Program-made: the position numbers and the translations under genes
Source: Duncaniella freteri
Lineage (GTDB): Bacteria; Bacteroidota; Bacteroidia; Bacteroidales; Muribaculaceae
Direction of reading: 5' to 3'
Assembly (NCBI RefSeq): GCF_004766125.1
Contig: NZ_SJSA01000001.1
Location: 1,984,001-2,048,000 of the forward strand
DNA length: 64,000 nucleotides
Notes under the pieces: model-generated
What the model was told of the DNA's origin: nothing
The model's database searches: none
The model's input: the letters and a program-made list of their open reading frames with translations, nothing else
In this document: positions 1 through 10,710 of the stretch, in pieces
Layout of the letters: the number at the start of each line of letters is the position of its first letter
Position numbering within the stretch: the first letter of the stretch is position 1

Positions 1-2
1 CT

Positions 3-2834
3 AAACAGGAGGTTAAGGCGGAAAAGAAGTCAAGCCTCACCAATACACCTATGATGCAACAGTATCAGGAGATGAAAAAGAAACATCCCGATGCTGTATT
101 GCTATTCAGAGTGGGCGATTTCTATGAGATTTTTGGCGAGGATGCGGTAAAAGCGTCGGCGATTTTAGGTATTACACTGACTCGCAGAGCCAACGGCAGT
201 GACAAATATATTGAGCTTGCCGGATTTCCGCATCATGCGCTCGACACCTACCTGCCCAAGCTCGTAAGAGCCGGACAACGTGTGGCAATATGTGAGCAGC
301 TCGAAGACCCGAAGCTGACAAAGACAGCCAAGCAAAAAGCTGTCGAGATTGTCACGCCCAATGCCGAAACTCAGAAGGTTGAGCAATCCGATAATGTGCC
401 TTCGGATTCCATTCCGCAACAGACGAAGGAAATCGAAACCGACGGCGGCCCGGATTACTCCGACAATCCCGACCCGCGTCTGTTTGCCTATAACCTTTTC
501 GGAGAACTGGAGCCGAGGGACGCGCCAAAACACCAGCGTCTCGCCGTGCCAAAGAAAGAGAAGGAGGAAAAGCCGGTCGAAAAGCCGAAACCGTGGGCTG
601 ATGCCAAACCGTTGCCGACAAATAAATTCCGACCGCTTACTGAAAAGGAGCTGGAATTTTACGGTTCTCTGAACTGGGACGATAATCCGCCTATCAACGG
701 GTTCTACGAGGCTATGATGTCAATCGCATACGCCCAGCTTGCGGAGCGTGAGCGTCAGGCGGCTGAAAAAGAAGCCGACAAGGATTATAAATCCGAAACT
801 ATCGTCGAGGGTGGCACTGTAATCGAGAAAACCGAAGGCTACTTCATTCCCGGCAGACAGCCAAGAGTGGCGGCACAGCAGCCGGAGAAAACCGAGGTCG
901 ATATGTCGCCCCGTCCTTTCTCGGAGGATATTCAGTTCTTTCACCACAACGGCAGTATGGTGGTGCAGGACGGTCTTGTGGGCTTCCTCTCGGAAGTACG
1001 CAAGAACAGCGCGACATTCAATCCGTTGGAGTTGAAACCGGAACAGGCGAAACGCGCCATGCTCTATGTCACTCTGTCGGAAACGTATCAGCAACTCTAC
1101 AACTATGAAGCTGAGACACATGAACCGTCGGAACATCTGCGCGAACACCTCAATCAGTATTATGATGAGTTTGTGGAGAAATATGGCAACCTCAATGAGA
1201 AAAAGAATGTAAGATTTATTCTCATGGATGCCAATGGCAGGGACGCATTGGCACTGGAGCGGGGCGAGAACGGTCGGTTTGTCAAGGCTGATATTTTCGA
1301 CCATCCGGTCTCATTCGCCGTTGACGAGGTTACTTCGGTTGATACCCCGCTGGAGGCACTGACCGCATCGCTCAATAAATACGGTGTCGTCAACCTTGAA
1401 TATATGTCATCGCTTGTGGATATGGATGAGGATTCATTGGTAGATAACCTCGAAGGTCACATATATTATAATCCGCTTGTCAGCAGCTATGAGGTCAGAG
1501 ACCGTTTCATTGCCGGAAATGTAGTGGCAAAAGCCGATAATGTCAGGGCATGGATTAACCATGAGGAAGAACGGATAAAGGACTTCCCCGGATATGACGG
1601 TGTAGAACCATTTATCGCCATGTCGAAAGATTCGCTCAAAGCGTTGGAGGATTCCCGACCCCGCCGCATAGAGTTTGACGAGCTGGACTTCAACTTCGGT
1701 GAGCGATGGATACCGACCGGCATCTACTCCGCCTATATGTCGTACCTCTACCATACCGATGTTAAGATTGCATATTCTGCCTCTATGGATGAATACTCGG
1801 CAGAGGCGAGTCGCAAGAATGTGACCATCTGGGAGGAATTCTGCGTAAGGGGTCACTATCGCACCTACGACGGCATGAACCTGTTGAAGCACGCTCTGCA
1901 CAATACTGTCCCCGACATAAAGAAATCAATCGGCAAGGACGATAACGGCAACGACATAAAAGTGCCGGACAGCGAGGCTATCCAACTTGCCAATACAAAG
2001 ATTGAGGAGATACGCAACGGATTCAGCGAATGGCTTGAAGCCCAGTCGCCTGAGTTCAAGGAGCGTCTTGTTGATTTGTATAATGACAAGTTCAACTGTT
2101 TCGTGCGTCCCCGCTACGATGGCTCACACCAGACATTCCCGGATTTGAACATGAAACTTCTCGGTGACCGTTATGGAATCAGCTCGATTTATCAGTCGCA
2201 GAAGGACTGTATATGGATGCTTAAACAGAATGGAGGTGGAGTGTGCGACTTCGAGGTGGGCTGTGGTAAAACGTTGATAATGTGTATTGCAGCGCATGAA
2301 ATGAAGCGTCTTGGACTGGCACACAAGCCTATGATTATCGGGCTGAAAGCCAATGTCGCCGAGATTGCCATGACGTACCAGACGGCATATCCCAATGCCC
2401 GGATTCTGTTTGCCGATGAAAAGAGTTTTAAGGCAGACAACCGCGTCAACTTCTTCAACCGGATCAAGAACAACGACTATGATTGCGTGATAATGTCGCA
2501 CGACCAGTTCTGCAAGATACCGCAGTCACCTGAGATGCAGCAGCAAATCCTTCAGGCGGAACTTGATACGGTTGAGGAAAACCTCGAAGTGCTGAAACAG
2601 CAGGGCCACGATGTTAGTCGTGGTATGCTCAAAGGCTTAATCAAACGTAAGGAGAACCTTACAGCCAAGATAGCTACCATTCAGTACCAGATGGATCAGA
2701 ACAAGGACGCGGTCGTTGACTTCAAGCAGATGGGAATCGACCACATCTTTGTGGACGAATCACATTATCAGAACTTTTATGAGTTTCCTATTAAATTACT
2801 CAATTATTTAGTAATCATTTGTTTTGATCCGTAA
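3..2834 (+). pseudogene. Conjugative-element MutS-I/helicase protein, N-terminal part (interrupted; continues left of window)
   Basis: This is the N-terminal part of a very large helicase found on Bacteroidales conjugative elements. The frame is open to the left edge, so the true start is probably outside; the first internal Met is at 51. Just after it lies a MutS domain-I-like segment ([14 protein letters not shown], then [12 protein letters not shown]). A low-complexity charged linker follows, then a helicase core with Walker A (VGCGKT, about residue 735 from that Met). Reading goes normally to VDES at about 2763, where the DExH Walker B box begins. It then enters the inverted repeat of a RIT element and stops at 2834 after a spurious tail. 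The matching C-terminal part resumes at 6262. As it stands the product lacks all helicase motifs from motif II on and should be inactive. Confidence 0.85.
2763..2790 (+). repeat. RIT left terminal inverted repeat
   Basis: The segment beginning CATTATCAGAACTTTTATGA matches the reverse complement of 6212-6239 at 27 of 28 positions. Confidence 0.9.
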
Positions 2835-2891
2835 ACAGTTCTGATTATATTCCGTCATAATTGTAGAATAACTTTTAAACAAGATGCGATT

Positions 2892-4103
2892 ATGGACATA
2901 TTTAATCTGAATGAAAAAGTCGAGGGGCTTGTTTCTTATTTACAAGAAACCGGTTATTCAGCCATGTACATAGGCTATGTGAAGAAAATGGCTGAGTGGC
3001 TATCGGAAAATGCTAACCATTATAAATGGCAGAGTTTCTCCGACGTTGAACCGACATTAAAAGAATTGTGGTCCAACAAGTATACCTACAGGAACAAGGT
3101 ACGCCTGTTGCGTGTAATCTGCCAATACATTGAGAATGGATTATTACCCGATGGTTGCAAACACTACAGCAAGCCTCACCACTATGAGTTGCTCGGCGCA
3201 GAATACAAGGATGTAACGGACATGGCTTTCAACATGGTAGACAGACGTTGCAAATTTTCAATAAATGTGAAGTATGCGCTATCTTCGTTCTTCTTCCGGC
3301 TACAGGAAATGGGAGTGTACTCATTCGAATCAATAACAGAAGATGCGGTATTAGAAGTGTTTTCCAAAGACATAAAACCGAAAATGGGCCATTCGCTCAA
3401 ATATTCGGTGGAATATGGGCTGAAAGCCTGTTTGCCTCACTATGGCAAATCCGTTGAACGTATAATCGCATACCTGCCGTCCATACCCAATATGCGGAAA
3501 AACATTCAATACCTTACGGAGCAAGAACTGACTGCTATCAGGCATACTTTAGAACACGATAGCACAATATCTCTACAGGACAAAGCCATCATAACCTTGG
3601 CCATGTACACGGGATTGCGTGGATGTGACATCTCTGCACTCACGCTTGACAGCTTCGATTGGGAACACGACCTGATAAAAATCACTCAGGCAAAGACGGG
3701 ACAGCCCCTGACATTGCCACTCCGTGCCGTGGTAGGAAACGCTGTATTTGATTACCTGCTCAAAGAACGTCCCCGAAGCCCGGAACCATATGTTTTTCTC
3801 ACAGTACAGGTGCCATACAGAAGGCTTCATACAAGCAATCTCGATGCTATATGCTCAAAAGTCATGTGCAAAGCAGGAATAAGACAAGGTGAAAATGAGA
3901 GAAAGAGTCTGCATCTGTTCCGCCACAATGTGGCAACGGCCCTGTTACAGGGCGGTGTGCAGCAACCTGTCATAAGTGCCACCCTCGGTCATGCGTCCCC
4001 GGATTCTCTCGACCGCTACCTTAGTGCGGAATTCAAGAGGCTGAAGGAATGTTCATTGAGCATAGAATACTTTCCCGTAGGAAAGGGGGTGTTTGACGTA
4101 TGA
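2892..4103 (+). CDS. RIT tyrosine recombinase A
   Basis: First of the three recombinases, 403 aa. The N-terminal half is a SAM-like core-binding region. The catalytic half shows the first arginine in TGLRGCDIS, then HLFRHNVAT (H-x-x-R box), LGHAS, and the probable nucleophile Tyr in SLDRYLSAEF. The active-site set therefore looks complete. Its stop overlaps the next start by 4 bp (ATGA), implying translational coupling. In RIT elements all three recombinases are conserved together, and the division of labour among them is not settled. The start follows a purine-rich stretch in the AT-rich left end of the element. Confidence 0.85.
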   Translation: MDIFNLNEKVEGLVSYLQETGYSAMYIGYVKKMAEWLSENANHYKWQSFSDVEPTLKELWSNKYTYRNKVRLLRVICQYIENGLLPDGCKHYSKPHHYELLGAEYKDVTDMAFNMVDRRCKFSINVKYALSSFFFRLQEMGVYSFESITEDAVLEVFSKDIKPKMGHSLKYSVEYGLKACLPHYGKSVERIIAYLPSIPNMRKNIQYLTEQELTAIRHTLEHDSTISLQDKAIITLAMYTGLRGCDISALTLDSFDWEHDLIKITQAKTGQPLTLPLRAVVGNAVFDYLLKERPRSPEPYVFLTVQVPYRRLHTSNLDAICSKVMCKAGIRQGENERKSLHLFRHNVATALLQGGVQQPVISATLGHASPDSLDRYLSAEFKRLKECSLSIEYFPVGKGVFDV

Positions 4104-5056
4104 AAACTATTTCATTCCTATCCAACGCTATAGAAGGGTATGTAAAATACCGCAAGGCTTCCGGGCGTAACAGCCATAGCTATGTCAAGAACGTAATACT
4201 GTTCGATCATTTTTGCGCAAGGGAATATCCGGGACAAACTGAGCTTACCCAAGAAATCGTGGACAGATGGTGCAGGCAACGTCCGACTGAATGCACAAAC
4301 TCCTGCGTGTCACGTGTCTATCCTGTCTTAGACTTCATCAAGTACATGAACAAGCGTGGAATGACGAAAATTGACTTGCCGCAAGTGCCAAGGTCTGTGC
4401 CGAGGACTTATACGCCGCATCCTTTTACACACTATGAATTGAAACGCTTCTTTGACGCTTGCGACAACATAAAGCCAAGGCGTGGCAGACTCGCGGCCAT
4501 CCAGCGCATGACACTGCCGGTGTTCTTCCGTTTACTGTACAGTTCAGGAATAAGGACAACCGAGGCCATCCTGCTGGAACGCGATGACGTAAACCTTGAA
4601 AATGGCGTGGTATCCATCAAACGTGGCAAAGGGTATGACCAGCATTATGTAGTCCTCCATGACACAATGTTGCCCCTGATGCGTACTTATGACGGAAAAA
4701 TAGATGGGCTGATTCCGAACCGTAGGGTGTTTTTCCCGACACCGGATGACAAGCCGCACCCTCCTGTATGGGTAACGTACCACTTCAGGGTGCTGTGGCA
4801 AAGCTGCAATTCATCCCGCGCAATCCCATACGAACTAAGGCACAACTACGCCATAGAGAACATAAACAGCTGGACACACCAAGGATTTGCCGTACATGAC
4901 AAATTACTGGCTCTAAGCAAGAGTATGGGGCACAGGCAAATAGAAAGTACATTGGCTTACTACTCTTTGACTCCGGCGATTTCGGACATAATGGCGTGTA
5001 CCGACAATGAAATCAGCCAACAATTAACGCAAGACGATTATGAAAAAGAAGATTAA
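4100..5056 (+). CDS. RIT tyrosine recombinase B
   Basis: Second recombinase, 318 aa. The catalytic region includes SSGIRTTEAILLERDDV with the first Arg, then YELRHNYAIENI, MGHRQIESTLAYYSLTP and a terminal acidic tail. The usual first His of the H-x-x-R box is Tyr here (Y-E-L-R-H), a substitution seen by eye that may affect activity. The nucleophile Tyr is one of the pair in LAYYSL. The gene overlaps recombinase A by 4 bp and recombinase C by 17 bp, so the trio is probably one transcript. Confidence 0.85.
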   Translation: MKTISFLSNAIEGYVKYRKASGRNSHSYVKNVILFDHFCAREYPGQTELTQEIVDRWCRQRPTECTNSCVSRVYPVLDFIKYMNKRGMTKIDLPQVPRSVPRTYTPHPFTHYELKRFFDACDNIKPRRGRLAAIQRMTLPVFFRLLYSSGIRTTEAILLERDDVNLENGVVSIKRGKGYDQHYVVLHDTMLPLMRTYDGKIDGLIPNRRVFFPTPDDKPHPPVWVTYHFRVLWQSCNSSRAIPYELRHNYAIENINSWTHQGFAVHDKLLALSKSMGHRQIESTLAYYSLTPAISDIMACTDNEISQQLTQDDYEKED

Positions 5057-6089
5057 CCCACAGGCCATGCAGATTGCCGCGTGCCTGCATGACTGGCTTG
5101 AACACCATGTGCCTTCCATCAAGGCGTGCAGCCGACATACCCTAAGAAACTACCATGTTTCCATGACGCTTTATGCAGAGTTCCTCAGAACGGTAAAAGG
5201 CATAACGCCCGAAACGTTGAATGCTGATTGCTTTTGCAAGAAAAACATTGAGGAGTGGATTGTTTGGATGAAAAAAGTCCGTAACTGTAGCCCGGCAACC
5301 TGCAATGTGAGATTGTCCGCCTTGCGCGCTTTTCTGAAATACCTATCAGATAATGACATATCATTCGTTTCAGTGTTCCTGCAGGCGGAGAATGTGCCGA
5401 ATGAAAAAACTCCAAAAAGGAAAGTGATCGGGCTCAGCAAGTTGGCTGTTGACACGCTTTTATCCATGCCAAACCAAAGAACCGCCATTGGTTTTCGTGA
5501 TTACACGCTTCTGCTTCTTCTGTATTCGACTGCCGTGCGCATCAATGAGCTTTTGACGCTGAAGATTTGCAATATTACCATGGACTGCGCAAAGCCTCAC
5601 ATAATTGTCATAGGAAAAGGACGAAAGAGACGCCCAATACCTCTTCTGGCAAAGCCTGTTCAATATTTGAAGAAATACCTTACCGAGTATCATCCTAATC
5701 CTGGCGATGCTGAAGCATTACTCTTCAGTTCAAAAAGCAGAGGTATATACACACCCATGTCTGCGGAAAATGTTAATAAAATGCTGAAAAGGTACGCAAA
5801 GATGGCGCATGGCAAATGTAGTGACGTTCCTTTGGACATACATGCGCATCAGTTCAGGCACGCCAAAGCATCCCATTGGCTTGAAAACGGCATGAACATT
5901 GCCCAAATCTCTTATTTGCTTGGGCATGAGAATATCCAAACGACAATGGTATATCTTGACATAACTACCGAACAAGAGGAAAAAGCATTGGAAACGCTTG
6001 AGGATGAAAACCAGAGGTGCGTTGGTAAGAAATGGAAATCGGCAAAAGGTAAAATGGAACTTGAGGTTTTCTTGGGTTTGCATAAATGA
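5040..6089 (+). CDS. RIT tyrosine recombinase C
   Basis: Third recombinase, 349 aa. It has an N-terminal SAM-like phage-integrase domain (YHVSMTLYAEFLR, then LSALRAFLKYL) and a complete catalytic domain: TAVRINELLTL with the first Arg, IHAHQFRHAKASHW (H-x-x-R), LLGHENIQTTMVYLDI with the His and the nucleophile Tyr. Among the trio it looks most like XerC/XerD recombinases. It ends 122 bp before the right inverted repeat. The intervening AT-rich stretch holds no gene and probably contains recombinase-binding sites. Confidence 0.87.
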   Translation: MKKKINPQAMQIAACLHDWLEHHVPSIKACSRHTLRNYHVSMTLYAEFLRTVKGITPETLNADCFCKKNIEEWIVWMKKVRNCSPATCNVRLSALRAFLKYLSDNDISFVSVFLQAENVPNEKTPKRKVIGLSKLAVDTLLSMPNQRTAIGFRDYTLLLLLYSTAVRINELLTLKICNITMDCAKPHIIVIGKGRKRRPIPLLAKPVQYLKKYLTEYHPNPGDAEALLFSSKSRGIYTPMSAENVNKMLKRYAKMAHGKCSDVPLDIHAHQFRHAKASHWLENGMNIAQISYLLGHENIQTTMVYLDITTEQEEKALETLEDENQRCVGKKWKSAKGKMELEVFLGLHK

Positions 6090-6211
6090 CGAATGTGGGG
6101 TATTGTGCTTGTAATAAGTACAATGCCTCATTTCATAACAACTCACTCAATAAATAATCCGAACTATATTAAAATGCAACAAAATAAGAATCAGCAACTT
6201 GATGCGAAATT

Positions 6212-6239
6212 TAGGAAATTCATAAAAGTTCTGATAATG
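6212..6239 (-). repeat. RIT right terminal inverted repeat
   Basis: Reverse complement of the left end with one mismatch (A for G). It ends at TAATG just before the resumed helicase reading frame. Confidence 0.9.
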
Positions 6240-6261
6240 ACATAAATCCAAAATTCCGGAT

Positions 6262-8379
6262 TTGAGCCACCAGTTCAAGAACCTGATGTTCAATACCCGA
6301 CACGACCGAGTGGCGGGATTAGGCAACTCGGAAGGCTCACAACGTGCGCTGAATCTTCTCTATGCCATACGCACCATTCAGGAGCGGACGGGCAAAGACC
6401 TCGGTGCGACTTTTCTCAGTGGTACTACAATCAGCAACTCGCTCACCGAATTGTACCTGCTGTTCAAGTATCTACGCCCGAAAGAGCTTGAAAGGCAGGA
6501 TATACGGTGCATCGACGCATGGCTGGCGATTTTCGCAAAGAAAACAACCGACTTCGAGTTTAATGTCACCAATAGAATTGTACAGAAAGAGCGTTTCCGT
6601 TACTTTATCAAAGTGCCGGAGCTTGCGGCATTCTACAACGAGATAACGGATTACCGCACGGCGGAGGATGTAGGCGTTGACCGTCCTGCAAAGAACGAGA
6701 TTCTGCATAATATCCCTCCGACACCGCAACAGGAGGCGTTCATCGAGAAACTGATGAAGTTTGCCGAGAGTGGCGACGCCACAATACTTGGCAGAGCACC
6801 ATTGTCGGAAACAGAGGAGAAGGCGAAGATGCTTATCGCCACGGACTATGCCCGCAAGATGGCTCTTGACATGAGGCTTATTTCTGCGGCATACGATGAC
6901 AATCCCGACAACAAAGCCTCGCACTGCGCCCGGATGATTGCCGAGTATTACCGCAAATACGATGAGCAGCGGGGTACTCAGTTTGTGTTCAGCGATCTCA
7001 GCACCTACAAGCCCGGCGAGTGGAACATCTATTCCGAAATCAAACGCAAACTGATTGAGGATTACGGTATTCCAGCGCATGAGATACGTTTCATTCAGGA
7101 GTGCAAGACAGAGAGGTCGAGAAAGGCTGTGATTGAGGCGATGAACAGCGGCGACGTGCGCGTGCTTTTCGGTTCGACGAGTATGCTCGGCACGGGAGTT
7201 AACGCCCAGCGCAGGGCTGTCGCCGTCCATGAACTGGAATGCCCGTGGCGTCCCAGCGACTTGGAACAACGCGAGGGACGTGCAATCCGTGCCGGCAACG
7301 AGATTGCCAAACTCTATGCCGACAATAAGGTGGATGTCATCATCTATGCCGTGGAGAAATCGCTGGACTCCTACAAGTTCAACCTTCTCCACTGCAAGGC
7401 GACATTCATCAGCCAGCTCAAGCGTGGCGCGCTCGGAGCGAGAACAATCGATGAGGGCGCGATGGACGAGCAGAACGGCATGAACTTCTCGGAGTACATG
7501 GCTATTCTCAGCGGCAACACCAACCTTCTCGAAAAGGCGAAACTTGAAAAGCGGATAGCCTCGATGGAGAGTGAGCGCAAATCATTCGGCAAGGGACGCG
7601 CGGATTCCGAATCAAAGTTGCAGATGATTACCCACGACATAGCCAACAACGAGGCTATCATAGCTCAGATGAAAGCAGACTGTGCCCGCTATCAGGAAGT
7701 GGTACAGCGTGACAAGGACGGCAACCCCGTCAACAATCTCACCATCGACACCTGTCAGCTTACCGACGAAAAGAACATGGGTATCCACTTGCAAGGACTG
7801 GCGATAAACACCAACACCAACCGCCGTTACCAGCGTATCGGTGAGATTTACGGATTCCCTATTTCCATCATATCCGAGCCGACGGTGGTTGACGGTCACG
7901 AGAGTGTGCAGAACCGCTTTGTAGTCGAAGGCAGCCTGAAATACAAGTACAACAACGGTTTCATCGCCATGAGTGACACTCACGCCGCCTGCATGAACTT
8001 CGTCAACGCTCTGGAAAAGATACCCGGCATCATCGCCCAGTATGAGGAACGCACCGCCAGACTCAAAGCCGATGTTCCCCAGCTCGAAGCCATTATCGCC
8101 AAGACATGGGGCAAGGATGACGAGTTGAAACAGCTCAAATCCGAGCTTGCCGCCATCGACCGCAAAATCACCGCCGAACTGGCACCGAAAAGGGAGGAGC
8201 AGGACGGCGTTGAAAACAAACAGGATTCCTCCGTAGAAGTCAATACCACCAAAGTGGACGCTCCTTCAACATCTGACGACCAGAAAAAGTCAATGGTAGC
8301 TGAACCGGAATATTGCTATGCTAAACGTGTTTCGGCGTTGTCTTATTCATCAACCGGATTTGGATATAAACATCTATGA
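6262..8379 (+). pseudogene. Conjugative-element helicase, C-terminal part
   Basis: Continuation of the gene broken at about 2760. It resumes with [20 protein letters not shown], the helicase motif II end and following segment. It includes the second RecA-like domain ([35 protein letters not shown]; the arginine-finger-like [18 protein letters not shown]) and a coiled-coil-rich C-terminus. The open frame begins at a TTG created near the RIT junction; no ribosome-binding site supports it as a real start. Without RIT the two parts give a protein of at least 1,600 aa. A terminator hairpin follows at 8413. Confidence 0.85.
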
Positions 8380-8412
8380 TGTAATTTAATTTGAAATTAA
8401 ACGATTGCTAAG

Positions 8413-8452
8413 GGCGGTATCATGTAGCACTCATGATACTGCCTTTATTTTT
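8413..8452 (+). terminator. Rho-independent terminator after the helicase gene
   Basis: GGCGGTATCATG and CATGATACTGCC form a 12-bp stem (one G-T pair) with a 7-nt loop, followed by TTTATTTTT. It lies between converging genes. Confidence 0.85.
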
Positions 8453-9240
8453 CATATTACATGAAATTTTATTAGAGCATTATAGATGCCATTGTCATCA
8501 ACTGATGATGTAATATAATCTGCCGCCTGTTTCAGTCATTGATTGGCATTTCCCATAGCAACGCCAGTTCCGGCTTCCATAATAATCGATAAATCATTAC
8601 CTCCATCGCCAAAAGCCATGGTTTCTGATAAATCGAATCCACGATATGCAGCTATTTCTCTAAGCCCTTTGGCTTTACTTACTCCTTTGGCTGTGAAATC
8701 AGCGAAATCCGGACACCATCGCCCCGACTCGATGTTTCCAAGATGGGGCAGTATCATGGATTCCTGCTTTTCGCTTATGAAAGGTGTTAGCTGCAAAATT
8801 CTCTGGTTTAATACATCTTCAACAGGTAATTCATATTCTATATCAGGCACATTAAGCATTTCAGCTATATGTTTTACTTTTTCCGGATTTGATGCCGTAT
8901 TATACATTGTGAGATTCGTATCCCCGACTACCATACATGGGAAATGCAATTCATTTGACTTGTCAAGAACAAACAAGACATCATTTTTAGGAATCTGGCT
9001 ACATGAAATAGCTGTCTCTCCGACAAAACAGTATGCACCGTTTGTTGTTATAAAGCCGTCAATCAAATGTTCAATCTGACTGATGTTGTTTATGAGGGCT
9101 AATGGCCTTCCTGTAGAAATATATATTTCCACTCCATTAGCTCTTGCAACAGCCAAAGCATCGATGGTTGAAGATGGTATTGTGTGAGTCTTGAAGCTGA
9201 CGAGAGTGCCATCTATATCGAAAAATAATGCTTTAATCAT
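8452..9240 (-). pseudogene. Cof-type HAD phosphatase with an in-frame TGA
   Basis: HAD-superfamily hydrolase of the Cof type, acting on small phosphorylated metabolites or nucleotides in this family. Motif I is DIDGT near the N-terminus, motif II STGRP, the conserved Lys lies in AKGVSKAKG, and motif IV is GDGGNDLSII. The reading frame stops at TGA 8536-8538 after MGNANQ. The same frame continues for 27 codons (LKQAADYITSSVDDNGIYNA) to a second stop at 8452. That continuation is exactly the usual Cof C-terminus, so TGA most likely arose from CGA by one transition. The truncated 234-aa form keeps all catalytic motifs and may still fold. It is the last gene of a six-gene operon, overlapping the Fic gene by 8 bp. 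Confidence 0.8.
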
Positions 9241-10069
9241 AATAGTCCAGATTTTTGATAGCCTGAATGGTATATTTTACGGATTCTGCCATTAGATCAA
9301 GCCAATATTTTATCCACAAGGATATGTCACCATTTTCATTGACGTATTGAATGGCATTGCAATACCGATTGTAATCTCTTGCGATGACATGAGATTGCAA
9401 TAATACCGGATATGACAAAACACCGTTTGCCAGTAAAAACAAAATATTGAGAAGACGCCCGATTCTTCCATTTGCGTCAATGAAGGGATGTATCATCTCA
9501 AACTGATAGTGGATTACAGCAGCCTTTATAAATACATTTTCAGGCGAATAGTTAATGTAATTCTCAAGATCTGTAATGGCAAAGTCCATATCCTCTGCCA
9601 CCGGAGGCACGAACAAAGCATCTGTAAGCACAGCATCAACGCCACCAATCCAGACAGGCGATGTTCTGTATTCTCCACGATATTTTTTGTCATAGTCCGG
9701 GCTTTGGCAGACAATATAGTGAACATTGCGTATCAGGCGTGAGCTTATTGGCAACTCGGTGACAGCCTCCACAGCATAATCAGTTGCATGCGCCAGATTC
9801 TCACTATTCTCATTGGGCTGAAACAATGAAAATGAGAAAGGATTACTTGGGGTGTCTTTCGAAAGCAGCCATGAATCATGAGCTTCGGTTTTAATCAGTC
9901 GGGTTCTTTGATCGTCTGATAAATCAATTATACATTTATCAAGCCGGGCAAACTCAGCTGATAACTCCGCCAACACCGTTTTGTCGGAATCAAATGAATA
10001 TTCTGATATTTTAGGTGGAACGAATGATTTATACTTCATTACACCAGAAAGATTTGTTCTAAAAGTCAT
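9233..10069 (-). CDS. Fic/DOC family protein
   Basis: Fic domain protein, 278 aa. The family transfers AMP or other phosphate-linked groups from nucleotides to hydroxyl side chains of target proteins. The active-site motif HPFIDANGRIGRLL (about residues 194-207) has the catalytic His, the D/N-G-N-R type phosphate-binding loop and both arginines. The N-terminal helix that in class II Fic proteins carries the inhibitory S/T-x-x-x-E-G/N motif reads EAHDSWLLSKD here, with no Glu at the expected place. It sits fifth in the operon, overlapping the HD gene by 4 bp and the HAD gene by 8 bp. The target is unknown. Confidence 0.88.
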   Translation of the reverse strand: MTFRTNLSGVMKYKSFVPPKISEYSFDSDKTVLAELSAEFARLDKCIIDLSDDQRTRLIKTEAHDSWLLSKDTPSNPFSFSLFQPNENSENLAHATDYAVEAVTELPISSRLIRNVHYIVCQSPDYDKKYRGEYRTSPVWIGGVDAVLTDALFVPPVAEDMDFAITDLENYINYSPENVFIKAAVIHYQFEMIHPFIDANGRIGRLLNILFLLANGVLSYPVLLQSHVIARDYNRYCNAIQYVNENGDISLWIKYWLDLMAESVKYTIQAIKNLDYYD

Positions 10070-10710
10070 AACTCACTATCTGCCAAATTTATCAAATCAT
10101 TCACAGTCTTTTCTATCTTATCAATCAATTCGGTGGACATAGTTTCTTTGACGATGCGATGGGAATAGTCTGTCATGTTTTTAGCCTTGGCTGTCCTCAG
10201 GTATTCAGGGTCAAGACCTCTATTCCCAAGCCTCCATCGGTCAAGGGCGTCGGCATCTTTGAAGATTGCATAAAGCTTCAGCACCCTGTCGGCCTCCGAA
10301 CCGAAGTGTTTTCGGATAGCCTCTTTCCCTAAAGCGTCATCAAGGTCGTGGTACCGCATAAGATACACCGATTCGGGATGAAAAGAAATTCCTCTGTTTA
10401 CACGGCAGAACTGTTCGTAATATACCGCCGCTCTTGCACCATGCCCAGTGTCGAGATATTCATCCTGTCGGCATGAATCGTGAAATATCGCCGCATGAGC
10501 GAGAATCTCAAAACCTATGCTGTCATTGCCTAATATATCATCACCTAATATCAGTGCATACAGAAGTACACGTTCGCAATGTGCCGTTGCATGTATTTCG
10601 CTATCCGGCATATTGAACCTGATATGACTATACATATAATCATCCCACCGCAAGAATTCATTTCTTACAGTGGGCTGAAGCCTGTTTATCTCTGATTGAG
10701 GGATGTTCAT
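10066..10710 (-). CDS. HD-domain phosphohydrolase-like protein
   Basis: HD-superfamily protein, 214 aa. Metal-ligand signature residues are visible: His in ATAHCERV (about 44), the HD pair in IFHDSC (77-78), His in DTGHGAR (90) and the later Asp in FKDADALDRWRLG (about 152-157). The family hydrolyses phosphomonoesters or phosphodiesters of nucleotides. It overlaps the upstream sirtuin and downstream Fic genes by 4 bp each (ATGA type), so it is made as part of the operon. The substrate is unknown; a nucleotide or an ADP-ribose product is conceivable from context, but that is inference. Confidence 0.82.
   Translation of the reverse strand: MNIPQSEINRLQPTVRNEFLRWDDYMYSHIRFNMPDSEIHATAHCERVLLYALILGDDILGNDSIGFEILAHAAIFHDSCRQDEYLDTGHGARAAVYYEQFCRVNRGISFHPESVYLMRYHDLDDALGKEAIRKHFGSEADRVLKLYAIFKDADALDRWRLGNRGLDPEYLRTAKAKNMTDYSHRIVKETMSTELIDKIEKTVNDLINLADSEL

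Larger units (their letters stand above)
2761..6261 (+). mobile_element. Recombinase-in-trio (RIT) element inserted in the helicase gene
   Basis: Three overlapping tyrosine recombinase genes of about 403, 318 and 349 codons run in one direction and are bounded by 28-bp inverted repeats (2763-2790 and 6212-6239, one mismatch). Three unlike recombinases in tandem, overlapping start to stop, plus terminal inverted repeats is the defining layout of RIT elements. There is no cargo. About 22 bp on the right lie between the repeat and the resumed helicase codons, so the exact outer limit is uncertain there. The host gene reads VDES on the left and SHQFKN on the right, placing the insertion inside the DExH codons. 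Confidence 0.85.

Noticed and set aside
51-500. A true MutS mismatch-repair gene at the left edge
   Set aside because: Only domain I of MutS is present; the frame continues into a helicase and lacks the MutS ATPase.
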